Below, piece by piece: positions 23,191 through 30,770 of a DNA stretch of 64,000 nucleotides (positions are counted from its first letter, which is position 1; every line of letters begins with the position of its first letter). Where the stretch lies: assembly GCF_000719555.1 (NCBI RefSeq), contig NZ_JOGX01000006.1, forward strand, positions 1-64,000, read 5' to 3'. A program made the translations under genes and the position numbers. The DNA is from Streptomyces sp. NRRL F-5727. Lineage in GTDB: Bacteria; Actinomycetota; Actinomycetes; Streptomycetales; Streptomycetaceae. The notes beneath the pieces were generated by a model that was not told the DNA's origin, did no database searches, and was given only the letters and a program-made list of their open reading frames with translations.

Positions 23191-23856
23191 TCAGCCGGCC
23201 ATGGGACGGGAGTCCCAGTCGGCGGCTCTCGGCTCCAGGGCGAGGACGTTCCCGCCCGGCCCGCTGGGACCCTGGTCCTGCCCGCCCGGCCGGTCCTGTC
23301 CGCCCTGCCGGTCCTCCACCGACAGCAGGCCCCGGCGCAGCCCGATGACCAGGGCCTCGGTGCGGTCGGACGCCTGGAGCTTGGCGAACAGCGAGGTGAT
23401 GTGGTTCTTCACCGTCTTCTCGGAGATGCGCAGCAGCGTGGCGATCTGACGGTTCGTCCGGGCGCTGCCGATCAGCCGCAGGATGTCGTACTCGCGGCTG
23501 GTCAGGTTGTCCGCGCGGGGATCCGGGGCCGGGCGCTCGTCCGCCGTGGCGCGGGCGACGAGGGCCGAGGTGGCCCGGCTCAGCCGGCCCGCGTGGAGGA
23601 CGGATCGCCGGGCCTCCTCGCTGACCGTGCGGCTGTGCTCCTTCAGCACGTCGAGCAGGAGCAGCGGGATCCGGCCGTCGGTGGGGGCGCACAGCCACAC
23701 CATCGCCGCGCGCGCCAGCTCCCTCCGCTCGTGCGCCACGTCCGGGGCGTTGGCGAGGCCGGCGACGAGCGCGGCCAGACCGGGCCGGTCGAGACCGGCG
23801 AGATGGAGCCATTCGTCGAAGTTCCGGGTGATTGCGCCGCCTGATTTGTTTGCCAC
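23191..23856 (-). CDS. LuxR-type transcriptional regulator
   Basis: A 221-residue regulator with a C-terminal LuxR/NarL helix-turn-helix (residues ~125-185: NLTSREYDILRLIGSARTNR, ISEKTVKNHITSLFAKLQ). The N-terminal ~110 residues are helical but not a recognisable receiver domain. A Gly/Gln/Asp/Pro-rich tail follows the DNA-binding domain. I prefer GTG 23856, which has GGGGGG upstream; an alternative GTG at 23892 would add 12 residues without a clear ribosome-binding site. It is first in the minus-strand biosynthetic operon and faces the plus-strand operon, so it is the probable pathway-specific activator. The first codons (AAA, TCA, GCA) are unusually AT-rich for this genome. Confidence 0.88.
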   Translation of the reverse strand: MANKSGGAITRNFDEWLHLAGLDRPGLAALVAGLANAPDVAHERRELARAAMVWLCAPTDGRIPLLLLDVLKEHSRTVSEEARRSVLHAGRLSRATSALVARATADERPAPDPRADNLTSREYDILRLIGSARTNRQIATLLRISEKTVKNHITSLFAKLQASDRTEALVIGLRRGLLSVEDRQGGQDRPGGQDQGPSGPGGNVLALEPRAADWDSRPMAG

Positions 23857-23892
23857 CAAGAGCGGCCCCCCAAAGTCATATCCGTATGTCAC

Positions 23893-24171
23893 CGACGGAG
23901 TGATCGCCGGAGATCAAAACACACGGGGGAGGGGATTCGGCCGACTTCACCTGACAGATTTCACATGGCGAGACCGGCGATCCGATAGTTTGTCAGGTCG
24001 GCTAATGCGGTGGACACACGCGCACCTCAACCACCCTCTTCTGTAGTCGAGTTGAGGCAAAGACGACACTTCACGGCGCTAATCTCGCCATCCGAGATCG
24101 CGTTAGGCAACACTTGATCATTCTCGTGCGGCATGGTTGCCTGCCTGCGCAAGCCTCACAGGAGACACCTG
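23893..24171. promoter_or_regulatory. divergent promoter region of the biosynthetic cluster
   Basis: About 280 bases between the two operons, clearly more AT-rich than the rest of the window. It contains a perfect 8-base inverted repeat, ACCTGACA (23949-23956) and TGTCAGGT (23991-23998), spaced by 34 bases, a plausible binding site for the adjacent LuxR regulator. I could not assign -35/-10 pairs with confidence. The region ends at the AGGAGA ribosome-binding site (24160-24165) of the leader peptide. Confidence 0.5.
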
Positions 24172-24213
24172 ATGAGGACGTTGATTTTCCGCTTGTTACG
24201 GGGGAGCCCATGA
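24172..24213 (+). CDS. 13-residue leader peptide with TTA codon
   Basis: A mini-ORF encoding MRTLIFRLLRGSP. It has an excellent ribosome-binding site, AGGAGA, 6 bases before ATG 24172, and its stop overlaps the next gene's start (ATGA, 24210-24213), so it should be translationally coupled to the BacA-like gene. Codon 9 is TTA (24196-24198), the rare leucine codon read only by the bldA tRNA in Streptomyces. Translation of the downstream operon could therefore depend on bldA even though the enzymes lack TTA. An alternative reading, in which the BacA-like frame simply starts further upstream, is possible but lacks a ribosome-binding site. Confidence 0.6.
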   Translation: MRTLIFRLLRGSP

Positions 24214-24788
24214 GGCCCGCGAAGAATCAGTCGGAACGCGTCCGGCACCTACACACACTCGGTCCCCACGGCACCAACCTGGAAGCCGCGTCCCACGAAT
24301 GGCTCCGTCGGGAAGGCATCGAGGGGACGGTGGAGCTGCACGCGTCGATCGAGTCCGCGCTCGACGCCGTTCCGGACGACGGAGAGCACGCGCTGGTCGC
24401 CTGCGCGGTCTACCCCGCGCTGCACACGCTGGTCTTCGGCAACCTGCACCGCCTGCACATGATCGACAGCTTCGTCATGCCGACGCACAACATGGTGCTC
24501 GCCACCAGCGGCACGGCCCGGCCGGCGACCGTCGCCTCCCACCCGGCCCCGAAGGGACTCATCCCCGCCGGCGCGGAGGTGCGGGAGGTGCTGAGCAACT
24601 CCCAGGCGGCCATCGACTGCGCCGAGGGGCGCGTCGAGGGCTGCATCACCACCATCGTGGCGGCCGAGAACCACGGACTGCGCGTGGTACGGGACTTCGG
24701 CGCCGTGCCCATGGTGTTCACCGTCCACCAGGTGCTGGCGGTCGACGCCGAGAGCGAGCGGCCCGTCCCGGTGGGAGCCGCGCTGTGA
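24210..24788 (+). CDS. BacA-like prephenate decarboxylase homologue
   Basis: A 192-residue protein built on the prephenate-dehydratase fold: TLGPHGTNLEAASHEWL at the N-terminus, VACAVYPALHTLVFGNLH in the middle, and LSNSQAAIDCAEGRVEG then FGAVPMVFTVHQ at the end. It has no ACT regulatory domain. Length and motifs fit BacA/AerD-type enzymes, which decarboxylate prephenate without aromatisation to give dihydro-4-hydroxyphenylpyruvate, the entry to anticapsin and related cyclohexyl amino acids. The threonine typical of true dehydratases in a TRF motif is absent. It overlaps the leader peptide (ATGA) and the next gene (GTGA). A nonaromatic tyrosine-like precursor is inferred. Confidence 0.75.
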   Translation: MRPAKNQSERVRHLHTLGPHGTNLEAASHEWLRREGIEGTVELHASIESALDAVPDDGEHALVACAVYPALHTLVFGNLHRLHMIDSFVMPTHNMVLATSGTARPATVASHPAPKGLIPAGAEVREVLSNSQAAIDCAEGRVEGCITTIVAAENHGLRVVRDFGAVPMVFTVHQVLAVDAESERPVPVGAAL

Positions 24789-26077
24789 CCCTCGCGACCG
24801 CTCCGGTCCCGGCCGGCCTGCTGGCCGACGCCGACGAACTGACCGGCTCCCTCATCCCGATGGTCGACCGCTTCCGGGAACGGCAGGCGGACGACGGAAC
24901 CGTCCCCGACGCCACCGAGGCGGACCGCGCGCTGCTCGGCCGCATCCGCGACGAGGCGTGCGCCTGGTACGGACGGCGCGGCGGCGACGAGCAGGCGAGC
25001 GCCCTTGCGGCCGACGTCGACGACTGGCTCGCGGCCGGCCTGGACACCCGGCCCCACTTCGCCCGCTCGCGGGACGCCCTGCGCGTCCCCGAGGACGGCG
25101 AGGCCGTCTTCTTCCTCGCGCCGCTGCAGAGCACCAACAGCGCACCGCCCGTCGGCAAGCGGCTGGACTGCTTCTTCGCGCTGCGCAAGGAGCCCGCCGC
25201 CCTGCCCGAGCTGGCCGTGTCGTACCCGCACCCCAAGAACAACTGCCAATCCCTGGTGCTGATCACCGGCAGCGCGGGCTTCCGGCAGGGCAACTGCCTG
25301 GTGTTCTTCCCGGAGAACGTGGCCGCTCACGACAAGATCACCGAGCAGCCGTACGCCATGTTCTTCTACAACAAGATGCGGAAGATCCACGAGACGTACG
25401 CGCTCACCGGAGCGGAGGCCGTCCTGACGCCGGACTCCCTGCCCCGGGCGTCCACGGGTCTGGACGCGGACGTGTGCTTCGAGGCACGCGCCATCTGGGG
25501 CTATCTGCACGACTCGATGCACTACCAGGGGCTCTGGCCGTTCGACGAGCACATCTCGCTGAAGATGAACTGGTTCGTCGGCCTGCTGGAGGAGATCAAG
25601 GTCGACGCCAAGACCGTCCTCGCCTGCCAGGACGGCGACGTCGTCCCGTTCGCCGCCGAGCAGACCGACATGATCCTGCTGGAGCGGATCTTCCGCTACC
25701 CGCAGGCGGACGACGCCACCCGCAACTTCGACTCGGGCACCGGGGTCTTCCTCTACTCCTGGCTGCGCGAGCACGGCGCCCTGGCCGGCTCACCGGCCGA
25801 CGGCGCCCTCCTCCGCTTCGACCGGGCCAAGGCCCTCGACGCGCTGCGGGAGTTCGTCACCACGGTCGAGAAGCTGGAGGCGGAGGTCACGACCGACGAC
25901 GAGTACCGCACGGCGGCCAGGGAGCTGGTACGCCGGTACCTGCCGGCCCCCGAGCCCGCGCCCGCCGGCGCGCCGCGGCAGCGGTACGCCTTCACCGAGG
26001 ACCAGCGGGTGCTGCTGCGGGCCAAGCAGGGCCTGGACCGGATGCCCGCGCTGGAGTTCGAGCGCGCGGAATGGTGA
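24785..26077 (+). CDS. unrecognised conserved protein, possible metalloenzyme
   Basis: A 430-residue cytoplasmic protein I cannot assign with confidence; it may belong to an uncharacterised actinobacterial family (possibly DUF6421). Residues ~95-170 look like a beta-rich core (AVFFLAPLQSTNSAPPVG, NNCQSLVLITGSAG). At about residues 235-265 there is a striking cluster, IWGYLHDSMHYQGLWPFDEH, whose closely spaced His/Asp/Glu residues could bind a metal. The C-terminus is helical. It is flanked with 4- to 7-base overlaps by the BacA-like gene and the exporter, so it is almost certainly a pathway enzyme; in bacilysin synthesis the step after BacA is an isomerisation (BacB, a cupin), which is not otherwise present here. 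Replacing that step is speculation. Confidence 0.7.
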   Translation: MTLATAPVPAGLLADADELTGSLIPMVDRFRERQADDGTVPDATEADRALLGRIRDEACAWYGRRGGDEQASALAADVDDWLAAGLDTRPHFARSRDALRVPEDGEAVFFLAPLQSTNSAPPVGKRLDCFFALRKEPAALPELAVSYPHPKNNCQSLVLITGSAGFRQGNCLVFFPENVAAHDKITEQPYAMFFYNKMRKIHETYALTGAEAVLTPDSLPRASTGLDADVCFEARAIWGYLHDSMHYQGLWPFDEHISLKMNWFVGLLEEIKVDAKTVLACQDGDVVPFAAEQTDMILLERIFRYPQADDATRNFDSGTGVFLYSWLREHGALAGSPADGALLRFDRAKALDALREFVTTVEKLEAEVTTDDEYRTAARELVRRYLPAPEPAPAGAPRQRYAFTEDQRVLLRAKQGLDRMPALEFERAEW

Positions 26078-27093
26078 CGGAAGCGTCCCCGCGCACCCGC
26101 CGGGGCGGGCCCCTCGTGGTGCCCGCCCTGTCGGTGCTGATGATCGTCCTGCTGGCGGCCGGCTGGCTGCTGGCCGGCCACCTGGTCGACGGCGCCCCGC
26201 CGCTGCTCGTGGCGGCGGGGCGGACGGCGGCCAGCTTCGCGGCCATCACCGTCGTCGCCCTGCTGCACCCGCGGCTGCGGTCCGAGGCCCGGACCGCGAC
26301 CGCCCGCGGCGGGAGCGTCGCGCTGCTGGCCTTCCTCGGCTTCTTCGCGTACTACTCCGGGACCCTGCTCGGCACCGGCTTCATCGGAGCCTCCCGGGTC
26401 GGCCTGATCGTCTCCCTGCTGCCCTGCCTCACCTTCGTGATCGGCGCCGTCGCGTTCCGCGAGCCGTCCACGCGGCGCAAGGTCCTGGGCACGGTGCTCG
26501 CCGTGGTCGCGGCCGTCGGATACGCCCTGGCCGACGCCTCCGCCGGCGACGGCGGGGGCTCCGGGACCGGCGGAGGCGCCCTGGTGAGCGGGGGACTGCT
26601 GGCACTCGGCGGCACCTTCACCTACGCGGTGTACGGCTACGTCTACCGGCGGCGCATGGCGGACCTGTCACCGGTCGCGTCCCTGCCCGCCATCACCGGC
26701 GCGGGCACGGTCATGCTGGGTCTCGCGGTCGCCCTGTTCGTCCCGCTCGGCGGAGTCTCCGCGGCCGACTGGGGCGGCATCGCCGCCCTCGGCGTGCTCC
26801 TCACCGCCCCCGTCTTCCTCGTCTCGCACGAACTCATCCGGCGCAAGGGGCCGTTGTTCACCTCCGCCGTCGCGCTCGCCGTACCGTTCCTGGTGCGACT
26901 GGGCGAGTGGGCCCTGGGCCGGGAGACCGCGCCGGGACCCCTCGTGCTCCTGCTGCTCCTGCTGTGCGCGGGCGGCGTGTGGCTCACCATCGGCGGCGCC
27001 CCCGCGACCGGGCGCGCCCCGACCGGGGCGGCGGCGGACGAGGAGTCCACCGGGGAAACGGCCGGGACGCGCGCCCGGCAGGAAACATCGTGA
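26071..27093 (+). CDS. EamA/DMT-family transporter
   Basis: A 340-residue membrane protein with ten hydrophobic segments in two repeated halves, the drug/metabolite transporter (EamA) architecture: VPALSVLMIVLLAAGWLLAG in the first half and GALVSGGLLALGGTFTYAVY in the second. The C-terminal ~35 residues are a polar tail. It overlaps the preceding gene by 7 bases and is followed by a GTGA overlap with the ATP-grasp ligase. Its position between biosynthetic genes suggests product export and self-protection, analogous to the efflux protein BacE in bacilysin clusters (a different transporter family). Confidence 0.88.
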   Translation: MVTEASPRTRRGGPLVVPALSVLMIVLLAAGWLLAGHLVDGAPPLLVAAGRTAASFAAITVVALLHPRLRSEARTATARGGSVALLAFLGFFAYYSGTLLGTGFIGASRVGLIVSLLPCLTFVIGAVAFREPSTRRKVLGTVLAVVAAVGYALADASAGDGGGSGTGGGALVSGGLLALGGTFTYAVYGYVYRRRMADLSPVASLPAITGAGTVMLGLAVALFVPLGGVSAADWGGIAALGVLLTAPVFLVSHELIRRKGPLFTSAVALAVPFLVRLGEWALGRETAPGPLVLLLLLLCAGGVWLTIGGAPATGRAPTGAAADEESTGETAGTRARQETS

Positions 27094-28400
27094 CGGCAAA
27101 GGACCTTGAGATGACGACGGACAGCCCCCACCCCACCCTGGTGCTGGTCTACCAGCGCGCCTCCCTCCCCTGGATCTTCGAGGGCGCGCAGCGGGCCGGC
27201 ATCGACCTCGTGCTGGTTCCCCGGCCCGACGAGACCGTGTCAGAGGACCGGCTGCCGCCCGCCGTGGTGGAGCTCCTGCGACTGGACATCGAGGCCGACC
27301 GGGCCGACGCGCTGGACGCCCTGCGGCGGCGGCACGAGGAGAGCCCCTTCCAGGGCATCGTCACCCTCTTCGACCCCGCCGTGCCGTTCGTCGCCGAGGC
27401 CGCCGAACTCCTCGGGCTGCCCGGCATCGGCCGCGACGTGGCGCTCGGCGCGCAGGACAAGCGCGTCATGCGGGAGCGCCTGGCCGCGGCGGGCCTCAAC
27501 GTGCCCGGTTTCGTCCGGCTGGACCGGCCGGACGACTGGGAGCAGGCGGCACGGCTGACCTTCCCCGTCGTGGTGAAGCCGGCCCACGGCTTCTCCAGCC
27601 TCGGCGTCACCAAGGCGGAGACCCCGCAGAGCCTGCGGAGCGTCGTGGACGAGGTGTGGCGGACCAGCGCGGGCAGGTTCGGGCAGGCGGACGGCCTGGT
27701 GGTCGAGGAGTACCTGGACGGCCCCGAGTTCGCCGTCGAGTCGCTCGCCCGGGGCGGTGACGTACGGATCCTGACCATCGGCTACAAGGGCGACCCGCAG
27801 GGGCCGCACTTCGAGGAGGGCGTCTACCGCGCGCCGGCCGTGCTGCCGGAGGCGGTCCGGGACGACATCCTGCGGGAGGTGACCGCCGCCCACAAGGCCC
27901 TCGGCATCACGGACGGCCCCACCCACACCGAGCTGCGGCTGCGCGGCGGCACGACGCCGTACCTGCTGGAGATGGGCGCCCGGATCGGCGGCTCGGGCGT
28001 CTCCCACCACGTCGTCTCGGGGGTGACCGGCATCGACTTCGCCGCGCAGGCCCTGCGTATCGCCGCCGGGATCGACACCGGGACGCCGGTCTCCGGCGGG
28101 CTGCCGACCCCGGTGGGGGCCGCCGCCAACTACATCGTCCCCTGCGGCGGGTACGGACGGATCACCGCGATCCACGGCCTGGACGAACTGCGCGACGACC
28201 CCAGGGTCGACCACGTCGTGCAGATGCTCTTCCCCGGCGACGTCGTGCGGCCCTACCCCGACTTCACCGGCTATCCGGCGTTCGTGCTGTCCCGGCACGG
28301 GAGCCCCGCCGAGACCGAGGAGTTCCACCGGTTCCTGGAGCGGTCCATTCGCATCGAGTACGCCGAGGTCGCCGACCACGGCCACGAGGGGCAGGCATGA
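27090..28400 (+). CDS. ATP-grasp ligase (BacD-like amino acid ligase)
   Basis: An ATP-grasp carboxylate-amine ligase of 436 residues. Visible are the central-domain ATP-binding segment FPVVVKPAHGFSSLGV, the lid strand GLVVEEYLDGPEFAVESL, and the metal-binding C-terminal LLEMGARIGGSGVSHHVV. This matches L-amino-acid ligases and carboxylases of the BacD/carbamoyl-phosphate-synthase-like group. In bacilysin, BacD joins alanine to anticapsin; here the enzyme is the only amide-forming enzyme in the cluster, which has no NRPS condensation domain. GTG 27090 overlaps the exporter stop (GTGA) and has AGGAAA upstream; ATG 27111 with AAAGGA is an equally possible start. Substrates unknown. Confidence 0.85.
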   Translation: MTAKDLEMTTDSPHPTLVLVYQRASLPWIFEGAQRAGIDLVLVPRPDETVSEDRLPPAVVELLRLDIEADRADALDALRRRHEESPFQGIVTLFDPAVPFVAEAAELLGLPGIGRDVALGAQDKRVMRERLAAAGLNVPGFVRLDRPDDWEQAARLTFPVVVKPAHGFSSLGVTKAETPQSLRSVVDEVWRTSAGRFGQADGLVVEEYLDGPEFAVESLARGGDVRILTIGYKGDPQGPHFEEGVYRAPAVLPEAVRDDILREVTAAHKALGITDGPTHTELRLRGGTTPYLLEMGARIGGSGVSHHVVSGVTGIDFAAQALRIAAGIDTGTPVSGGLPTPVGAAANYIVPCGGYGRITAIHGLDELRDDPRVDHVVQMLFPGDVVRPYPDFTGYPAFVLSRHGSPAETEEFHRFLERSIRIEYAEVADHGHEGQA

Positions 28401-29281
28401 CCACCACCGCGTTCGACGACCGTGACGGCGTGATCTGGCTGGACGGGGCGTTCGTGCCCTGGCGCGACGCCCGCCTGCACGTCCTGTCCCACGGACTGCA
28501 CTACGGCGGCGGCGTCTTCGAGGGCATCCGCGTCTACGACGGCCGGGCCTTCAAGCCCCGCGAGCACTTCGAGCGGTTCCACGCCTCCGCACGGGAGCTG
28601 GGCTTCCGCGTCCCCTTCGACGCCACGGAGCTGGACGCCGCCATGCGGGAGACCATCCGGCGCCAGGACATCGCCGACGGGTACATCAGGCCCGTGGCCT
28701 GGCGGGGCAGCGAGCAGATCAGCGTCTCCGGAGCGGGCACGTCCGTCCACGTCGCGATCGCCGCGTGGGAGTGGCCGCACGTGTTCTCCGACGACGCGCG
28801 CAGCCGCGGCATCCGGCTGCGCACGTCCCGCTGGCGGCGTCCGTCCCCCGACACCGCGCCGGTACGGGCGAAGGCGGCGTCGCTGTACAACATCTGCACC
28901 CTCGCCCGGGACGAGGCGGAGGCGGCCGGATACGACGACGCGCTCCTGCTGGACTTCCGCGGCCACCTGGCGGAGGCCACCGGAGCCAATCTCTTCCTGG
29001 TGATCGACGGGGCCCTGCACACGCCGACCCCGGACACCTTCCTGGACGGCATCACGCGGCAGACCGTCCTGTCCCTCGCCGAGGGCCTGGGGATCGCCGT
29101 CCACGAACGGCACATCCGGCCCGAGGAACTGGACCGCGCCGACGAGCTCTTCCTCACCGGCACGGCCTACGAGGTGCAGCCGGTGTGCGCCGTGGACGAT
29201 CGGACCTACAAGGTCGGAGAGGTCACCTCGACGCTGTCGAAGGCGTACACCGAGCTGACCCGCGCCGTGACCGTGCCGTAG
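28397..29281 (+). CDS. class IV aminotransferase (branched-chain type)
   Basis: A 294-residue fold-type IV PLP enzyme of the IlvE family. It shows SHGLHYGGGVFEGIRVYDG near the N-terminus, the Schiff-base lysine in VRAKAASLYNIC, and EATGANLFLV plus FLTGTAYEVQPV for cofactor and substrate contacts. It normally transfers the amino group between glutamate and branched-chain 2-oxo acids. In this operon it overlaps the ATP-grasp gene (ATGA) and would aminate the 2-oxo acid derived from prephenate (in bacilysin this is done by BacF, a different fold), or make a branched amino acid for the Leu-like A-PCP. It is last in the operon, followed by a strong hairpin. Confidence 0.9.
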   Translation: MTTTAFDDRDGVIWLDGAFVPWRDARLHVLSHGLHYGGGVFEGIRVYDGRAFKPREHFERFHASARELGFRVPFDATELDAAMRETIRRQDIADGYIRPVAWRGSEQISVSGAGTSVHVAIAAWEWPHVFSDDARSRGIRLRTSRWRRPSPDTAPVRAKAASLYNICTLARDEAEAAGYDDALLLDFRGHLAEATGANLFLVIDGALHTPTPDTFLDGITRQTVLSLAEGLGIAVHERHIRPEELDRADELFLTGTAYEVQPVCAVDDRTYKVGEVTSTLSKAYTELTRAVTVP

Positions 29282-29326
29282 CGGTCCCGCCCCGCGCGTC
29301 CCGCCCCGCCCCGCGTCCGACGCCAG

Positions 29327-29358
29327 GGCCCCGGCCGGTCACCCGACCGGCCGGGGCC
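29327..29358 (+). terminator. strong hairpin after aminotransferase gene
   Basis: A perfect 13-base stem, GGCCCCGGCCGGT (29327-29339) and ACCGGCCGGGGCC (29346-29358), with a 6-base loop, 46 bases after the aminotransferase stop. It has no U-tract. It marks the likely right edge of the biosynthetic cluster. The rest of the 298-base gap to 29579 shows no gene or clear promoter that I can recognise, only GC-rich sequence. Confidence 0.7.
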
Positions 29359-29579
29359 ACCGGCTCCAGCCGTCCTTCGCGGGCTCCGGCGGCCCACGGC
29401 GCGGCCGTCCCCGCCGCCCGGGCTCCGGCAGCCCGCGACGCGCCCGTCCCACCGCCGGCTCCGGGGCCCGCGACGCGCCCGTCCCCGCCCTCCTCAACCA
29501 CCACACCGCCGGAGCGCGAGGCGCGACCGGCCGGAGACGCGTGCCCGCGCACGCGACCACCATCCCTGGGAGACCCTCT

Positions 29580-29702
29580 GTGACACGCGCCGTCCTCCTC
29601 TTCCCGCTCATGTCCGAGATCGACCGAGATGTCACTCGCGGATCGATACGCCTCCCGCGCCGGTCCGCCGCCGCCCGGGCCGTCGTCGGCGCCGAGGGCT
29701 GA
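29580..29702 (+). CDS. 40-residue small ORF before terpene synthase
   Basis: A 40-codon ORF starting GTG 29580 with GGGAGA 6 bases upstream. It ends 3 bases before the terpene synthase ATG, with the synthase ribosome-binding site (GAGGG) inside its last codons. The peptide begins MTRAVLLFPLMSEIDRDV and ends in a basic, Ala-rich tail. Good translation signals and coupling suggest it is translated, either as a leader peptide or as a degenerate remnant. No similarity is recognised. Confidence 0.5.
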   Translation: MTRAVLLFPLMSEIDRDVTRGSIRLPRRSAAARAVVGAEG

Positions 29703-29705
29703 CCC

Positions 29706-30770
29706 ATGCCGACCGACGTGGACTTCCTCCTGCCCTTCCCGGCCGTCGCCGTCCGCCCCGGGGCCCTCGGGCGGGCCCGGCGCCGAGGCGTTGCCTGGGC
29801 CACCGCGCAGGGCCTGATCCCGCCCACCCGGGCCGCCGGCGAGTACTTCCTCGCCATGCGCCTCGCCGACGTCGCCACGGGCTTCGCCCCCGAGGCCGAC
29901 GGAACCGACCTGGACGTGATGACCGACCTCATCACCTGGACCGCGGTCTGCGACGACTTCTTCGACGGACCGGCCGGGGACGACCCGGAGTTCGCCGCCG
30001 CCGCGGTCGCCGCGCTCACCTCGGTGACCACGGCCACCGGGCCGACCGCCGCCCCCGCCGGGGCCGAGGCCCTCGCCGGCGCCACCGCCGACCTGTGGGC
30101 CCGGATGCGGGCACCCATGTCCCCGGCGTGGCGGACCCGGGCCGGCCACGGCTGGGGCCGCTTCCTGCGCTCCTTCCTCGCCGAGGCCGCCGCCCGCCGC
30201 GCCGGGACCGTACCCGACCTGGCCGGCTACCTGGCCCTGCGCCGGGAGACCATGGCGATGTACGTCTACCTGGACGCGGCCGAGCGCGCCGGACGCTACG
30301 AGGTGCCCGAACGGGTCCTCGCCGACCCGGCCGTGCGCCGGCTCGCCGAACTCCAGATCGACATCATCGCGCACTGCAACGACGTCCACTCGATCGAGCA
30401 CGAGGAGGCCCGGGGAGACACCCACAACCTGGTCCTCGTCCTGGAACACGAGACCCGCCGCCCGCGCGCCGAGGTGATCGAGGAGGTCCGGCGCCGGGTG
30501 GACGGCCTCGTCGCCCGCTTCCGGCACACCGCGGGCACGGTGCCCGGGGTGTGCGACCGGCTCGCCTGCGACCCCGCGGAGCGGACCGCGGCCCTGCGCC
30601 ATCTGACCGCCCTCACCCGCCAGATGCGGGTGACCTACGACTGGTCCCTCGCCACGACCCGCTACACCCCGCGATCGGGATCGGGCCGACGGCCCGACTA
30701 CCTGAGCGTGCGCGACGCCGAACGCGACGATCTCCTCCTCGTGGCCGACCGGACAGGACGGACCTCATGA
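29706..30770 (+). CDS. class I terpene synthase
   Basis: A 354-residue bacterial terpene cyclase. The Asp-rich metal motif is DDFFD (Asp83 region) and the NSE triad is NDVHSIEHE (Asn225, Ser229, Glu233). The effector Arg lies in the stretch before the NSE motif, and an RY pair occurs near the C-terminus (TTRYTPRSG). Length and motifs fit sesqui- or diterpene synthases of actinomycetes. The neighbouring prenyl diphosphate synthase makes a C20 (or longer) substrate plausible, hence a diterpene. ATG 29706 has GAGGG 7 bases upstream; the stop overlaps the P450 start (ATGA). The product cannot be predicted by eye. Confidence 0.92.
   Translation: MPTDVDFLLPFPAVAVRPGALGRARRRGVAWATAQGLIPPTRAAGEYFLAMRLADVATGFAPEADGTDLDVMTDLITWTAVCDDFFDGPAGDDPEFAAAAVAALTSVTTATGPTAAPAGAEALAGATADLWARMRAPMSPAWRTRAGHGWGRFLRSFLAEAAARRAGTVPDLAGYLALRRETMAMYVYLDAAERAGRYEVPERVLADPAVRRLAELQIDIIAHCNDVHSIEHEEARGDTHNLVLVLEHETRRPRAEVIEEVRRRVDGLVARFRHTAGTVPGVCDRLACDPAERTAALRHLTALTRQMRVTYDWSLATTRYTPRSGSGRRPDYLSVRDAERDDLLLVADRTGRTS

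Larger units (their letters stand above)
11619..29281. other. biosynthetic gene cluster: A-PCP / B12-radical SAM / prephenate decarboxylase-like / ATP-grasp
   Basis: Two divergent operons meet at ~23.9-24.2 kb. Minus strand, in transcription order: LuxR, MbtH, P450, A-PCP, permease, A-PCP, cobalamin radical SAM, acyl-CoA dehydrogenase, ornithine-cyclodeaminase-family reductase, thioesterase. Plus strand: leader peptide, BacA-like, unknown, EamA exporter, ATP-grasp ligase, aminotransferase. No condensation, ketosynthase or in-line thioesterase domain is present. The boundaries are the 3' end of the catabolic operon on the left and a strong hairpin at 29327-29358 on the right. Treating both operons as one cluster is inference from the shared promoter region. 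Confidence 0.7.

Noticed and set aside
24114-24209. Upstream TTG/GTG extension of the BacA-like protein
   Set aside because: The frame is open but there is no ribosome-binding site, the added residues have no similarity to the family, and a well-signalled mini-ORF occupies this stretch in another frame.
29281-29579. Hidden gene between the aminotransferase and the terpene cassette
   Set aside because: All frames are either interrupted or Pro/Arg/Gly-rich without ribosome-binding sites; only a hairpin and the final small ORF start are supported.
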